The notes under the pieces were generated by a model. That model did no database searches. It saw only the letters and a program-made list of their open reading frames with translations, and had not been told where the DNA came from. The position numbers were made by a program, and so were the translations under genes. Of a stretch of 64,000 nt of DNA, positions 1 through 9,044 are shown in pieces (position 1 is the first letter of the stretch; each line of letters begins with the position of its first letter). Source of the stretch: Xenorhabdus ehlersii (GTDB lineage: Bacteria; Pseudomonadota; Gammaproteobacteria; Enterobacterales; Enterobacteriaceae); the NCBI RefSeq assembly GCF_003610465.1, contig NZ_RAQI01000003.1, forward strand, positions 124,001 through 188,000. Reading direction: 5' to 3'.

Positions 1-41
1 ATGCCGCCGTTGGCAAAGATAACTGCCAAACAGGTTTAGAT

Positions 42-117
42 GGGTCGTTAGCTCAGTCGGTAGAGCAGTTGACTTTTAATCAATTGGTCGCAGGTTCGAA
101 TCCTGCACGACCCACCA
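42..117 (+). tRNA. tRNA-Lys (anticodon TTT)
   Basis: A complete 76-nt cloverleaf is readable, with acceptor stem GGGTCGT pairing to ACGACCC, a D-arm GCTCAGTCGGTAGAGC, anticodon TTT at 75-77, the TTCGAATC T-loop and an encoded CCA end. It is the first of a tandem set in which near-identical units repeat every ~106 nt. In E. coli the equivalent position upstream of nadA-pnuC holds the lysT-valT-lysW cluster, so this is probably the tail of that cluster. Confidence 0.98.
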
Positions 118-147
118 TCTAAACTCTCACTCAAGTACTCCTTAGAT

Positions 148-223
148 GGGTCGTTAGCTCAGTCGGTAGAGCAGTTGACTTTTAATCAATTGGTCGCAGG
201 TTCGAATCCTGCACGACCCACCA
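148..223 (+). tRNA. tRNA-Lys (anticodon TTT), second copy
   Basis: This is an identical 76-nt copy of the preceding tRNA-Lys, including the encoded CCA and anticodon TTT at 181-183. Only ~30 nt separates the two, so they are very likely co-transcribed and processed from one precursor. Confidence 0.98.
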
Positions 224-254
224 TCTAGATTCTTAACTCAAACACTCCTTAGAT

Positions 255-306
255 AAGTCGTTAACTCAGTCAGTAGAACAGTTGACTTTTAATCAATTGA
301 TCGCAG
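255..306 (+). pseudogene. Truncated third tRNA-Lys copy
   Basis: The first 52 nt of the tRNA-Lys sequence are recognisable in the same tandem spacing, but the T-arm and acceptor 3' half are missing. It differs from the intact copies at six positions, every one a G-to-A change on this strand, including the first two acceptor bases and two D-arm bases. It cannot fold as a tRNA and is a dead copy. Confidence 0.9.
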
Positions 307-405
307 CAGATAGCTTAATAAGTTGATTACCGACTTCACATTTTTTCCTTATCGTTTTTAAATCTTTAAAATAATTAAAGACTTTTTTTCTTAAATTCGC
401 TATCT

Positions 406-423
406 TGTTTAGTATGTAAAACA
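406..423. promoter_or_regulatory. NadR-like box upstream of pnuC
   Basis: The sequence TGTTTA-N6-AAAACA differs at one base from the NadR operator pattern TGTTTA-N6-TAAACA known for enterobacterial nadA-pnuC. A second half-site TAAACA lies at 481-486, overlapping a plausible -10 element (TATACT, 476-481). NAD-dependent repression of pnuC is inferred. The rest of 307-511 shows no gene, and in particular no nadA. Confidence 0.5.
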
Positions 424-511
424 GAAAAGAGCAAAATAGCCTAATTATCTCGTAATTTCATGTTTGTTGTATTGATATACTAAACATTATTTATGGTAAG
501 GATAAGAAAGT

Positions 512-1231
512 ATGGATTTTTTCAACATTGATAACATATTAGTGCATATACCACTAGGAACGGGCGGCTATAACCTTTCATATATTGAAGCGATTGGTAC
601 GATAGCAGGGCTGTTATGTATTTGGCTCGCTAGTCAGGAGAAAATCATTAATTACCTGTTTGGATTAATTAATGTCTCACTCTTCGCTGTCATCTTCTTT
701 CAAATTCAACTCTACGCTAGCCTCATTCTGCAAATCTTTTTCTTCGCGGCCAATATCTATGGTTGGTATGCATGGAGCCGAGTCAATGAGCAAAAACAAA
801 TAGAGCTTAAAATCCGGTGGCTCAACCCTAAACAGATGGCTGTTGTTGCCGCGGTTTCCATCTTTGCCATATTGATCATGACATTTAATATCGATCAAGT
901 ATTTGGTTATATGGCAAAAGTGGTGGTGCTTGCTCTACAGGGAATAGGCTTTAATATCATCATGCCTGATTTACAGCCTGATGCTTTCCCATTCTGGGAT
1001 TCAGTGATGACAGTATTATCCATTGTGGCAATGATACTGATGACGCGTAAGTATGTAGAAAACTGGCTGATTTGGGTCATCATAGATGTTATCAGTGTCG
1101 TGATTTATTACTATCAAGGTGTTTTGGCGATGTCGCTGCAATATATTATTTTGACAGGTATTGCATTAAATGGTGCTCGCCTGTGGATCAAGGCAGCGAA
1201 ACAAGCGGATAACAACCAAAAGAAAATGTAA
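512..1231 (+). CDS. pnuC: Nicotinamide riboside transporter PnuC
   Basis: PnuC is an inner-membrane facilitator that takes up nicotinamide riboside for NAD salvage. The 239-residue product has the usual family length and about seven hydrophobic segments. The family-typical WLASQEK and NIYGWYAW stretches lie in the first half, and a TGIALNGARLW-like C-terminal motif closes the protein. An AAGGA ribosome site lies 9 nt before the ATG. In E. coli pnuC follows nadA in a NadR-controlled operon, but here nadA is missing and pnuC follows the tRNA cluster directly with its own promoter region. zitB and ybgS, which separate pnuC from aroG in E. coli, are also absent. Confidence 0.95.
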   Translation: MDFFNIDNILVHIPLGTGGYNLSYIEAIGTIAGLLCIWLASQEKIINYLFGLINVSLFAVIFFQIQLYASLILQIFFFAANIYGWYAWSRVNEQKQIELKIRWLNPKQMAVVAAVSIFAILIMTFNIDQVFGYMAKVVVLALQGIGFNIIMPDLQPDAFPFWDSVMTVLSIVAMILMTRKYVENWLIWVIIDVISVVIYYYQGVLAMSLQYIILTGIALNGARLWIKAAKQADNNQKKM

Positions 1232-1247
1232 ATTAAAAGCGATCATC

Positions 1248-1290
1248 GGCCATAGATAATTAACGTTCTATGGCCTGTTATTTGATATTT
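1248..1290 (+). terminator. Probable terminator after pnuC
   Basis: GGCCATAGA and TCTATGGCC form a perfect 9-bp stem with a 10-nt loop. A T-rich stretch follows a few bases later, starting 17 nt beyond the pnuC stop. Intrinsic termination is inferred; the U-tract is not contiguous with the stem. Confidence 0.6.
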
Positions 1291-1479
1291 TTCTACAAAA
1301 CACTTTCTTCTTATTTGTCTATTTATTTGAATTAACATCATTTTTACTCTCAATGGCATTTTCCATAAAAAAGTATTCTATTTTTACTCACAAAGATTAT
1401 TTACAGAACAACGCCTAACAGTTAGATTGAGATCACAAAATTATTTTAAATAACTGTAAACGTATTAGGTGAAAGGATA

Positions 1480-2532
1480 ATGAATTACCAGAATGACGAT
1501 ATAAGAATAAGAAAAATAACAGAATTATTACCACCAGTTGCATTACTCGAAAAATTTCCGGCCACAGAAGAGAGTGCTATTACTGTTCGTAAGGCACGTG
1601 AATCTATTCATAATATTTTAATTGGTGAAGATGATCGTCTATTGGTAGTGATTGGTCCATGTTCAATTCATGATCCACAAGCGGCGTTAGAATATGCAGC
1701 GCGCTTGAATAAATTACGTGAAGAATTGAAAGCCGATTTGGAAATTATCATGCGGGTTTACTTTGAAAAGCCCCGCACAACTATCGGCTGGAAAGGGTTG
1801 ATTAACGATCCAAGCATGGATTGCAGTTTTAATATCAATGGCGGATTACGTACTGCCCGTAAGTTATTGCTCGATATTAATAATATGGGGTTACCTGCGG
1901 CAGGCGAATTCCTGGATATGATTACTCCTCAGTATTTAGCAGATCTCATGAGCTGGGGCGCAATAGGGGCACGTACAACGGAGTCTCAAATTCATCGCGA
2001 GTTGGCATCGGGGTTGTCCTGCCCGGTTGGTTTCAAAAATGGCACAGATGGAACGATCAAAGTCGCTATTGATGCGATTAATTCAGCGAGTTCATCGCAC
2101 TGTTTCTTGTCTGTCACGAAATGGGGTCACTCCGCGATTGTGAATACAATAGGCAATCAAGATTGCCACATTATTCTGCGTGGTGGCAAAGAGCCTAATT
2201 ACAGTGCCGAACATGTCAGTGCCGTTAAAGAAGGGTTAAAAAAAGCGGGTTTGGCTCCCTGCGTGATGATTGATTTCAGCCATGCAAATAGCGCGAAGCA
2301 GTTCAAAAGACAAATGGATGTCGGTGTTGATGTCTGCGGCCAGATTGCGGGTGGTGAAAATGCGATCATTGGTGTTATGGTTGAAAGTCATCTGGTTGAA
2401 GGAAACCAAAGTCTGGAGAGTGATAAGCCTTTGGTGTATGGTCAAAGTGTGACTGACGGTTGTATTGGCTGGGAAGATACAGAAGCGTTACTGTTCCAGT
2501 TGTCTCAGGCCGTCCAGAGCCGCAGAAGTTAA
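1480..2532 (+). CDS. aroG: Phe-sensitive DAHP synthase AroG
   Basis: AroG is a 3-deoxy-D-arabino-heptulosonate-7-phosphate synthase. It condenses phosphoenolpyruvate and erythrose-4-phosphate in the first step of the shikimate pathway, in the cytoplasm. The 350-residue product matches the E. coli isozyme length and carries the signature IGPCSIHDP, the LRGGKEPNYSA substrate-binding loop and the VMIDFSHANS metal/substrate segment. The N-terminal MNYQND start and overall sequence point to the phenylalanine-inhibited isozyme rather than AroF or AroH. An AAAGGA site precedes the ATG. No convincing TyrR box was seen upstream; only a TGTAAA half-site is present. Confidence 0.97.
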   Translation: MNYQNDDIRIRKITELLPPVALLEKFPATEESAITVRKARESIHNILIGEDDRLLVVIGPCSIHDPQAALEYAARLNKLREELKADLEIIMRVYFEKPRTTIGWKGLINDPSMDCSFNINGGLRTARKLLLDINNMGLPAAGEFLDMITPQYLADLMSWGAIGARTTESQIHRELASGLSCPVGFKNGTDGTIKVAIDAINSASSSHCFLSVTKWGHSAIVNTIGNQDCHIILRGGKEPNYSAEHVSAVKEGLKKAGLAPCVMIDFSHANSAKQFKRQMDVGVDVCGQIAGGENAIIGVMVESHLVEGNQSLESDKPLVYGQSVTDGCIGWEDTEALLFQLSQAVQSRRS

Positions 2533-2553
2533 TTTATCGCAAAAATACCATAA

Positions 2554-2579
2554 AAAAGCCGGAAATCAATCCGGCTTTT
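2554..2579. terminator. Bidirectional terminator between aroG and gpmA
   Basis: AAAAGCCGG and CCGGCTTTT form a 9-bp stem around an 8-nt loop, with A-runs on one side and T-runs on the other. It lies between the convergent genes aroG and gpmA and should work in both directions. Confidence 0.85.
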
Positions 2580-2607
2580 AACATTCTTTTTATGCGACCG
2601 TTGAGGA

Positions 2608-3360
2608 TTACTTCGCTTTACCCTGATTTGCAACTGCCGCCGCTTTTGCCGCGATTTCATCAGCGTTGCCTAGATAATAGTGTTTGATAGGTTTCATGTT
2701 CTCATCAAACTCATAAACCAGTGGTACAGCAGTTGGAATGTTCAGTTCAAGAATTTCTTCTTCACTCATATTATCCAGATACTTTACCAATGCCCGCAGG
2801 GAGTTACCGTGAGCAGCGATAATGACTTTTTCGCCTTTTTCTACACGAGGCTTGATAACTTCTTCCCAATAAGGAATAACACGCTCAATAGTAGTAGCAA
2901 GGCTTTCAGTGACTGGGAGTTCTTCTGGTTTCAGGCTGGCGTAACGAGGATCGTGGCCTGGGTAACGTTCATCATCTTTGGTCAAATCAGGAGGAGTAAT
3001 AGCGAAGCCACGACGCCACAATTTAACTTGATCATCGCCGTATTTGGCTGCGGTTTCTGCTTTATCCAGACCTTGTAATGCGCCGTAGTGACGTTCATTC
3101 AGTTTCCAGCTTTTCTCAACAGGTAGCCATTGCTGATCAACTTGGTCCAGAATATTCCACAAAGTGTGAATAGCACGCTTTAGAACGGAAGTATAGGCGA
3201 AATCAAAAGTAAAACCTTCTTCTTTCAATAGTTGACCAGCTTGTTGTGCTTCAGAGCGGCCTTTGTCGGACAATTCAACGTCAGTCCAGCCAGTAAAACG
3301 GTTCTCTTTGTTCCACTCGCTTTCTCCGTGCCTTACAAGAACCAGTTTAGTTACAGCCAT
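2608..3360 (-). CDS. gpmA: 2,3-bisphosphoglycerate-dependent phosphoglycerate mutase
   Basis: This cytoplasmic glycolytic enzyme interconverts 3- and 2-phosphoglycerate through a phosphohistidine. The 250-residue protein begins [17 protein letters not shown], giving the RHGE motif with the catalytic His. It also has the NRFTGWTDV segment and the second active-site His in [16 protein letters not shown]. The length equals that of enterobacterial GpmA. It is convergent with aroG as in E. coli, although the gal genes that neighbour it there are absent. Confidence 0.97.
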   Translation of the reverse strand: MAVTKLVLVRHGESEWNKENRFTGWTDVELSDKGRSEAQQAGQLLKEEGFTFDFAYTSVLKRAIHTLWNILDQVDQQWLPVEKSWKLNERHYGALQGLDKAETAAKYGDDQVKLWRRGFAITPPDLTKDDERYPGHDPRYASLKPEELPVTESLATTIERVIPYWEEVIKPRVEKGEKVIIAAHGNSLRALVKYLDNMSEEEILELNIPTAVPLVYEFDENMKPIKHYYLGNADEIAAKAAAVANQGKAK

Positions 3361-3589
3361 AGCTTAAACTCCTATCAGTACTTTTTAATACAAAATGAAA
3401 AGATCGCTGCGGGCATTATATGGCGCGACAGGCTAAAACGGCAAACAATAGTCTCGTATCTCCTGTTTTAAATCATGTTTGGTGATAATTACGGCGATTA
3501 TATATCCGGAAAGAAGGGGATAGCGGGGAGTTTATGATCTGAACCGTCCCCGAATAGAAGGAGACAATTCAGATCAAATGGAATTCAGT

Positions 3590-4429
3590 TTAGTGCATGA
3601 CTACTGATTTTATTGGGTAGGTGAAAAATAGCAGATGCATCAGATTGAGTGAAAAATGGAAAGCAACAGCCACCCATAAACGCCCACTCCACAGCCAGGT
3701 CAGGCCATAAATTAATCCTGCCAGCGTAGCAAAAATCACCAGCAAACCACCGCCCGCAAAATGGGCAGCGCCAAACAGCAGGGAGGTAATGACAAGGGCT
3801 AAGTAAGGATTCATCCATTGACTGAGCTTCTGCTGAATATAGCCACGAAACAGCGCTTCTTCAGCCAAAGAGACAAAGAAAAGATTAGCAATAACAAAAG
3901 CAGGGAACCAATTAGGTAAATGGAGTTCAACGGACAATCCACCTAATACGGTTGCAAGCCATAATAATGCTGGAATAGCTGCGATCAATAATGCCCATCC
4001 ATGAGCAGGTGCATTAGCCAAAGGTTTTCTGGTGAACAGAGTAGGCATACAAAATATCAGGATAAATGGTAGCAGCGCCTTGTCAAAGTTGAAATACATT
4101 GAAAAAGGAGCGCTGAGCGGGCCTGCCTGCACTTTATCCAGATACTTGAGGTTATGGAATCCTGGAATGTAATGCACAAACAGTAAAATACCACCAATGA
4201 GCAATAACAGCTCTATAACGATTTTGGGGACAAAATGTTTTTTGCTGTTTTTTTGGCAATAAATATATGCCATACCTAAAAGAGTTATCACTGTCAGCGT
4301 GATTATAGCGGGATAGGTAAGTACGTTAGTGCTGATCCCAACAATGATAGCGAAGAGCGCGACGAAAAAAGCAATTTTCTGGCGACTCTCTAAAAGCGCC
4401 AATGCAATGGCAAGTAATGCCCAAGCCAT
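3590..4429 (-). CDS. CPBP-family intramembrane metalloprotease
   Basis: This is a multi-pass membrane protein of the CPBP (CaaX protease/bacteriocin-processing, ABI) family. The three family motifs are visible: EEALFR, FGAAHF and HFSLN, supplying the Glu, His and His/Asn residues expected at the active site. I place the start at the ATG giving MAWALLAIAL (279 residues) because AGGGA lies 5-6 nt upstream. A TTG ten codons earlier is open but has no ribosome site. The substrate is unknown; relatives process prenylated or bacteriocin-like peptides or give bacteriocin immunity. It stands alone between gpmA and modF. Confidence 0.8.
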   Translation of the reverse strand: MAWALLAIALALLESRQKIAFFVALFAIIVGISTNVLTYPAIITLTVITLLGMAYIYCQKNSKKHFVPKIVIELLLLIGGILLFVHYIPGFHNLKYLDKVQAGPLSAPFSMYFNFDKALLPFILIFCMPTLFTRKPLANAPAHGWALLIAAIPALLWLATVLGGLSVELHLPNWFPAFVIANLFFVSLAEEALFRGYIQQKLSQWMNPYLALVITSLLFGAAHFAGGGLLVIFATLAGLIYGLTWLWSGRLWVAVAFHFSLNLMHLLFFTYPIKSVVMH

Positions 4430-4640
4430 ATAATTCCCTATTATCTTTAAAAAAACCAATGAAATAGTCTAAAAATGGACGGTGATTTTATAGTAATGGT
4501 TAAAAAATTCAAAAATAATAATAAAAAATATCAAAAAAATATGACTTGATTTTATTAAAGAGTGATTAAATAGAACGGTAACAGGAACCCCTCTCCATCA
4601 AGAGAGGGATCATAGTCATATATTGAGCGAAGAATGAAAA

Positions 4641-6125
4641 TTACAGCGATTCTAAGGAAATATTTTCAGTTTCATACCGATAAATATCACCGTCAGAAAT
4701 AAATCGCAGGCGATGGGTAATGCACTGTGGCGCATCTTCTTGATGATGAGAAACAAACAGAAGCTGCGTATCACCATGAGCAATCATGATATCAATGAAG
4801 CGCAGGACTAACTGGCGGTTTAGAGGATCAAGCCCTTGTAAAGGTTCATCCAAGATCAATAAAGCGGGATGCTTCACCAGAGCACGGGCAATCAAAACTA
4901 ACCGCTGTTGCCCCCATGACAAACTATGAAAGGAGCTAGTTGCTGTTGCTCCCGATAGCCCCAATAAATCCAGCCACTCATCGGCTAACTGTTGCTGCCG
5001 ATCTGAAACGGCCTGATAGAGTCCTATTGAATCGAAGAAACCCGATAGAATAACATTCCGAACGTTGGTACTGACACGATACCCCAGATGAATACTGTTA
5101 CTGACATAACCAATATAACGTTTGATGTCCCAAATCGTTTCACCACTTCCCCGTTGGCGGCCAAATAATATTAACTCATTGCTGTAACCTTGGGGGTGAT
5201 CGCCCGTAATCAGGTTGAGGAGTGTCGATTTTCCAGCGCCATTTTCACCGATGATTTGCCAGTGTTCATTAGGATTCACTTGCCAGCTTAAGCCGTGCAA
5301 AATGGGTTTATCATTGTATTGGACAATAACATCACGCATTGACACTAACGGTTGATCAGCTGGAAGTTGTCCATCAGTCCGGTATTCATCTGTTTCGGGA
5401 AGACGAATGTTTTTTAGCCCTTCACTGTGTGCTAACTGTGCCACGAGAGACTCTGCTAAAATGCGTTTTTTCTTTCCGGCCAGCGTCAGGTGACAATCCG
5501 CCAATACACCGACTTGTTCGACAAAATCAGGAATTTCATGGAATCGGGCTAAGATTAAAACTAAAGTAATGCCTTTTGCAGCCAGAGAACTCAACAATTG
5601 GGAAAGTTGATTGCGGGCATAATTATCTAGCCCATCAAAAGGTTCATCAAGGATAAGCAGATCTGGGTTTACCATTAATGCCTGACATAGCAAAACCTTA
5701 CGAACTTCCCCTGTTGAAAGGTATTTGAATCGTCGTGAGAGTAGATCCTTAATACCAAAATATTCGCTTAATTCGAGGCACAATTCATTGTCTTTATGGT
5801 GAAGTTGGATGATGTCTGCGGCAGTACGCCCAGTATCCTCTTCTCCTTCACTGAGCAAATCTGTATTGTTGCGTTGCCACTCTTCATCAATCAGTTTCTG
5901 TAATTGTTCGAAAGATAGACGTATTGGTGTGCGAAACGAACAATGACGGTCACCTGCCAGTTGGATTAATTCATCCGACAGTGCACGAGCTAATGAAGAT
6001 TTTCCACTGCCATTTGCGCCAACAAAAGCCCAACTTTCCCCAGAAATAATTTTCAGCGACGGTAGCCGTAGGGTACGGGTGTCACTTAAACGGAAACTAC
6101 CTTGCGTTATTTGCAATTCAGACAT
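4641..6125 (-). CDS. modF: ModF, duplicated ABC ATPase of the molybdate locus
   Basis: This 494-residue cytoplasmic protein has two ABC domains and no membrane segment. The first domain shows Walker A GANGSGKSSLA and Walker B LLILDEPFDGLD. The second shows GENGAGKSTLLN, the LSWGQQRLVLIARAL signature region and LLILDEPLQGLD. The layout matches E. coli ModF (490 residues), whose exact role is unsettled despite its genetic link to molybdate uptake. It lies downstream of modE on the same strand with ~118 nt between, so the two may be co-transcribed. Confidence 0.93.
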   Translation of the reverse strand: MSELQITQGSFRLSDTRTLRLPSLKIISGESWAFVGANGSGKSSLARALSDELIQLAGDRHCSFRTPIRLSFEQLQKLIDEEWQRNNTDLLSEGEEDTGRTAADIIQLHHKDNELCLELSEYFGIKDLLSRRFKYLSTGEVRKVLLCQALMVNPDLLILDEPFDGLDNYARNQLSQLLSSLAAKGITLVLILARFHEIPDFVEQVGVLADCHLTLAGKKKRILAESLVAQLAHSEGLKNIRLPETDEYRTDGQLPADQPLVSMRDVIVQYNDKPILHGLSWQVNPNEHWQIIGENGAGKSTLLNLITGDHPQGYSNELILFGRQRGSGETIWDIKRYIGYVSNSIHLGYRVSTNVRNVILSGFFDSIGLYQAVSDRQQQLADEWLDLLGLSGATATSSFHSLSWGQQRLVLIARALVKHPALLILDEPLQGLDPLNRQLVLRFIDIMIAHGDTQLLFVSHHQEDAPQCITHRLRFISDGDIYRYETENISLESL

Positions 6126-6243
6126 TTTTCTTCCTTTTTAAGCAACATCAATTAAAGGATCATCAGAAATAAGCGGAATAATGTTCAATGTCAATGTGTA
6201 GCTATTTGTTATTCATTGAGAGTTAATCATTTTTGCAATCGAT

Positions 6244-7032
6244 TTAACATAGGGTAGCAATAATCACTTTGTCGGCATTGAAAAGTGCGGTGACAGAATC
6301 GCGGGGCTGGAGTTGCAAATGGGTTACTTCCTGATTAGATAACGTAACACAAAGGGATTCACCGCCATCAAGTGTCAGAATAATTTCACTGTATTCTGTT
6401 CCTGTTTCAATATGGCTCACCTGGCTGGATAGGATATTATCGAATGGGACAGAAGGAGCATGTTTAGTTAAGGTTATCCACGGCGCTTTAATTAACACCA
6501 GTACTTCTTTTCCGGTAACTAAATTCAGCCGATTGGCACTTTGTTCCGTGACAGCCGCATAGATTGATGTTTTACCATCTGCCAGCAGAACCCGAACATG
6601 TTGTTGAATATTTGCGTGGCTACGTTCAATGATCGTACCAAAAAATTGATTTCGGGCACTGGTTTGTAACGAAAAACGAGATATAGCCGCAAGCAAGCTA
6701 TCCAGAGGCAGGGAATCCTCTTTTAAAACATCAAACGCTTTTTGTTGAATTTTCTCCAGCAAATCATAAAGCTGCAACAGACGTTCGCCATAATGGGTAA
6801 GTTGGGCACCGCCGCCGCCTTTTCCACCCGTGGCACGTTCCACCAGGATTTCATCGGCGAGCTGATTCATTTCATTGATGGCATCCCAGGCACTTTTATA
6901 GCTGATCCTAGTCTGTTTTGCGCCTTGGCTGATAGAACCCGTGATTTTAATTTGCTTAAGCAACGCAATTCGTCGGGGATCAGCGAACAGACGTTGTTGC
7001 AATTTTAGTGTTAATAATATTTGGGCTTGCAT
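6244..7032 (-). CDS. modE: Molybdate-responsive regulator ModE
   Basis: ModE binds molybdate and represses modABC while activating some molybdoenzyme genes. The 262 residues are the family length. An N-terminal winged helix (about residues 20-85, with ISYKSAWDAINEMN) is followed by two MOP-type molybdate-binding repeats (about 125-260) carrying the SARNQF and SVTALFNADKVIIATL segments. Its operator is visible before modA, and the gene is divergent from acrZ-modABC as in E. coli. Confidence 0.96.
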   Translation of the reverse strand: MQAQILLTLKLQQRLFADPRRIALLKQIKITGSISQGAKQTRISYKSAWDAINEMNQLADEILVERATGGKGGGGAQLTHYGERLLQLYDLLEKIQQKAFDVLKEDSLPLDSLLAAISRFSLQTSARNQFFGTIIERSHANIQQHVRVLLADGKTSIYAAVTEQSANRLNLVTGKEVLVLIKAPWITLTKHAPSVPFDNILSSQVSHIETGTEYSEIILTLDGGESLCVTLSNQEVTHLQLQPRDSVTALFNADKVIIATLC

Positions 7033-7208
7033 AGTGGTTTATTTAGGGCAACTATTTGAAAGTTTTTACAACAGAACCATAAGAATCGCACGTTTCGTCG
7101 GTTACTGTTACTGTTTTATTGTCTAGAATAACCCAATTAACGTCTGTGTTATGTCAGATTCAGATATGACACAGTTAATTTGTTAGTCACTCAGGATATG
7201 AGGTTAGC

Positions 7209-7343
7209 ATGTTTGAATTGCTTAAAAGTATGGGATTTGCGCTGATCATGGTCCCCGTGGTGATGGCGGCTATTTTGGCGTTGATTTACGGGCTTGGAGG
7301 ATTATTCAATCTTATCTCCAAAACAGAAAATACCAGTCGATAG
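7209..7343 (+). CDS. acrZ: AcrZ, small AcrB-associated membrane protein
   Basis: This 44-residue ORF is too short for most gene callers. It encodes one hydrophobic helix, and its start [19 protein letters not shown] matches E. coli AcrZ (formerly YbhT, 49 residues) closely. AcrZ binds AcrB in the inner membrane and alters AcrAB-TolC efflux of some substrates. A GAGG site lies 5 nt before the ATG. The position between modE and modA is the conserved one. The C-terminal tail after the helix is shorter than in E. coli. Confidence 0.93.
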   Translation: MFELLKSMGFALIMVPVVMAAILALIYGLGGLFNLISKTENTSR

Positions 7344-7508
7344 TCTTGAGCTTTACAATTTCTATTACCCGGTTATCCGGGTAATCATCAATTCCTGTCT
7401 TCTCTTCATATGCAACTTTTCATATGTAATTGTTGCATTGAGATCAACATAAAAACTAAAACTAACTCACAACTTGCCGATTAATCTAAGAATGGCGTTT
7501 TCATTTAA

Positions 7509-7532
7509 CGTTGTATCTTGTTATATACAACG
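7509..7532. promoter_or_regulatory. ModE operator of modABC
   Basis: A perfect inverted repeat CGTTGTAT-N8-ATACAACG lies 32 nt upstream of the modA start. The known ModE site has the form CGTTATAT-N7/8-ATATAACG. Molybdate-ModE repression of modABC follows from established knowledge. The site also argues against the longer modA ORF that would start upstream of it. Confidence 0.88.
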
Positions 7533-7563
7533 CACCATATTGATTATCTTAGGTGAGTGTAAA

Positions 7564-8334
7564 ATGAAAAATAAAGTTTATCAGTTGCTGGCAGGGGCTG
7601 CGGTCACTTTTGCGCTTGTCGGGAATGTCTGGGCCGCAGATAAGGTGACGGTTTTTGCGGCTGCTTCATTAACCAATGCATTGGATGATATTGCGGCACA
7701 GTATAAAAAAGAGAAACGGGGCGATATTGTTGCCTCCTATGCTTCATCATCAACACTGGCACGTCAGATAGTGCAGGGAGCACCTGCGGATATTTTCATT
7801 TCTGCCGATCAACAGTGGATGAATTATGCTACTGACAAACAATTAATTGCCGAAAATACTCGTCATACCTTGTTGGGTAACCAGCTTGTCCTGATTGCCC
7901 CTAAAGAAAGTAACTTGGATCAAGTTGAGATCAACCGAGAAACAAAATGGAAATCTTTGCTGGCAGGAGGGCGATTAGCGGTTGGCGATCCTGATCATGT
8001 ACCAGTTGGTATTTATGCTAAAGAATCGCTGCAATATTTGAATGCATGGGATACGGTTAATCCACTGATGGCACGTACTAACAATGTGCGTAGTGGTATG
8101 GCCTTGGTAGAACGAGCCGAAGTCCCGCTGGGCATTGTTTATGGCTCTGATGCCGTTGCCAGCAATAAGGTGAAAGTTGTGGGTGTTTTCCCACCTGAAA
8201 GCCATAAACGGGTGGAATATCCGATGGCAATAATCAAAGGTCATGAAAGACAGGCGGTTCGCGATTTTTATGATTACCTTAAAACCCCTGAAGCCGCTGC
8301 CATTTTTAAACGTTACGGCTTTAGTCCACTGTAG
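7564..8334 (+). CDS. modA: Molybdate ABC transporter, periplasmic binding protein ModA
   Basis: ModA captures molybdate (and tungstate) in the periplasm for ModBC. The 256-residue precursor has a signal peptide of about 24 residues ending in GNVWA. The mature start carries the oxyanion-binding VFAAASLTNALDDIA motif, and a second binding segment follows around ASSSTLARQI. The ATG is chosen because AGGTGA lies 7 nt upstream. An in-frame upstream start at 7474 would place the ModE operator inside the coding region. First gene of modABC. Confidence 0.96.
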   Translation: MKNKVYQLLAGAAVTFALVGNVWAADKVTVFAAASLTNALDDIAAQYKKEKRGDIVASYASSSTLARQIVQGAPADIFISADQQWMNYATDKQLIAENTRHTLLGNQLVLIAPKESNLDQVEINRETKWKSLLAGGRLAVGDPDHVPVGIYAKESLQYLNAWDTVNPLMARTNNVRSGMALVERAEVPLGIVYGSDAVASNKVKVVGVFPPESHKRVEYPMAIIKGHERQAVRDFYDYLKTPEAAAIFKRYGFSPL

Positions 8335-8345
8335 GAACTGATCTT

Positions 8346-9044
8346 TTGGAGATGTTAAGTGAATATGAGTGGCAGGCAATTTTATTGAGCTTAAAAATCT
8401 CAGCGATTGCTGTGCTATTCAGTTTGCCATTTGGGATCTTAATGGCATGGATGCTGGCTCGTTGCCAGTTTGTTGGTAAATCCCTGCTTGACAGCATTAT
8501 TCATCTACCACTGGTATTACCACCAGTAGTGGTGGGATATCTGTTGCTCATCAGCATGGGGCGGCGCGGGGTCATAGGAGAATTCCTTTATGACTGGTTT
8601 GGTGTCAGTTTTGCATTTAATTGGACAGGGGCGGCATTAGCTTCGGCTGTGGTAGCTTTTCCGCTGATGGTCAGGGCCATTCGGTTGTCATTGGAAAGCA
8701 TTGATCGGCGCCTGGAACAGGCTGCCCGTACTTTGGGGGCAGGTTCGTTTAAAGTCTTTTTCACCATTATTTTGCCATTGTCATTACCTGGCATCATTGT
8801 TGGTGCGGTATTGGCGTTCGCCCGTTCATTGGGAGAATTTGGTGCCACCATTACCTTTGTTTCCAATATTCCGGGGGAGACCCGAACCATTCCTCTTGCC
8901 ATGTATACCTTGATAGAAACGCCAGGCGCTGAAACCGCCGCAGCCCGTTTGTGCGTCATTGCTATTGTCTTGGCACTGATTTCATTAATGCTTTCCGAGT
9001 GGTTGACACGTTGGGGTAGAAAACGTTTGGGGGCAGCATGTTAG
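8346..9044 (+). CDS. modB: Molybdate ABC transporter permease ModB
   Basis: ModB is the inner-membrane channel of the ModABC importer. The ~232-residue protein has five or more hydrophobic segments and the binding-protein-dependent permease motif [16 protein letters not shown] (EAA loop) that docks on ModC. The start is uncertain. A TTG (used here) has AGGA 9 nt upstream, while an ATG two codons later is preceded immediately by GGAG with no spacer. The gene begins 11 nt after modA and overlaps modC by 7 nt, which implies translational coupling. Confidence 0.95.
   Translation: MEMLSEYEWQAILLSLKISAIAVLFSLPFGILMAWMLARCQFVGKSLLDSIIHLPLVLPPVVVGYLLLISMGRRGVIGEFLYDWFGVSFAFNWTGAALASAVVAFPLMVRAIRLSLESIDRRLEQAARTLGAGSFKVFFTIILPLSLPGIIVGAVLAFARSLGEFGATITFVSNIPGETRTIPLAMYTLIETPGAETAAARLCVIAIVLALISLMLSEWLTRWGRKRLGAAC

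Noticed and set aside
1-41. Possible end of an upstream coding gene (cpoB)
   Set aside because: Too little sequence; none of the three frames gives a recognisable CpoB C-terminus, and the region contains a small TTGGCA/TGCCAA hairpin.
1440-1479. TyrR box for aroG
   Set aside because: Only a TGTAAA half-site is visible; the matching TTTACA arm at the right spacing is absent.
4589-4608. CCCTCTC/GAGAGGG hairpin downstream of modF as a terminator
   Set aside because: A 7-bp stem is present but neither strand has a T-run; the function is unclear, so it was not listed.
7474-7563. N-terminal extension of modA
   Set aside because: It would place the ModE operator inside the coding region and put 30 residues before a normal signal peptide.
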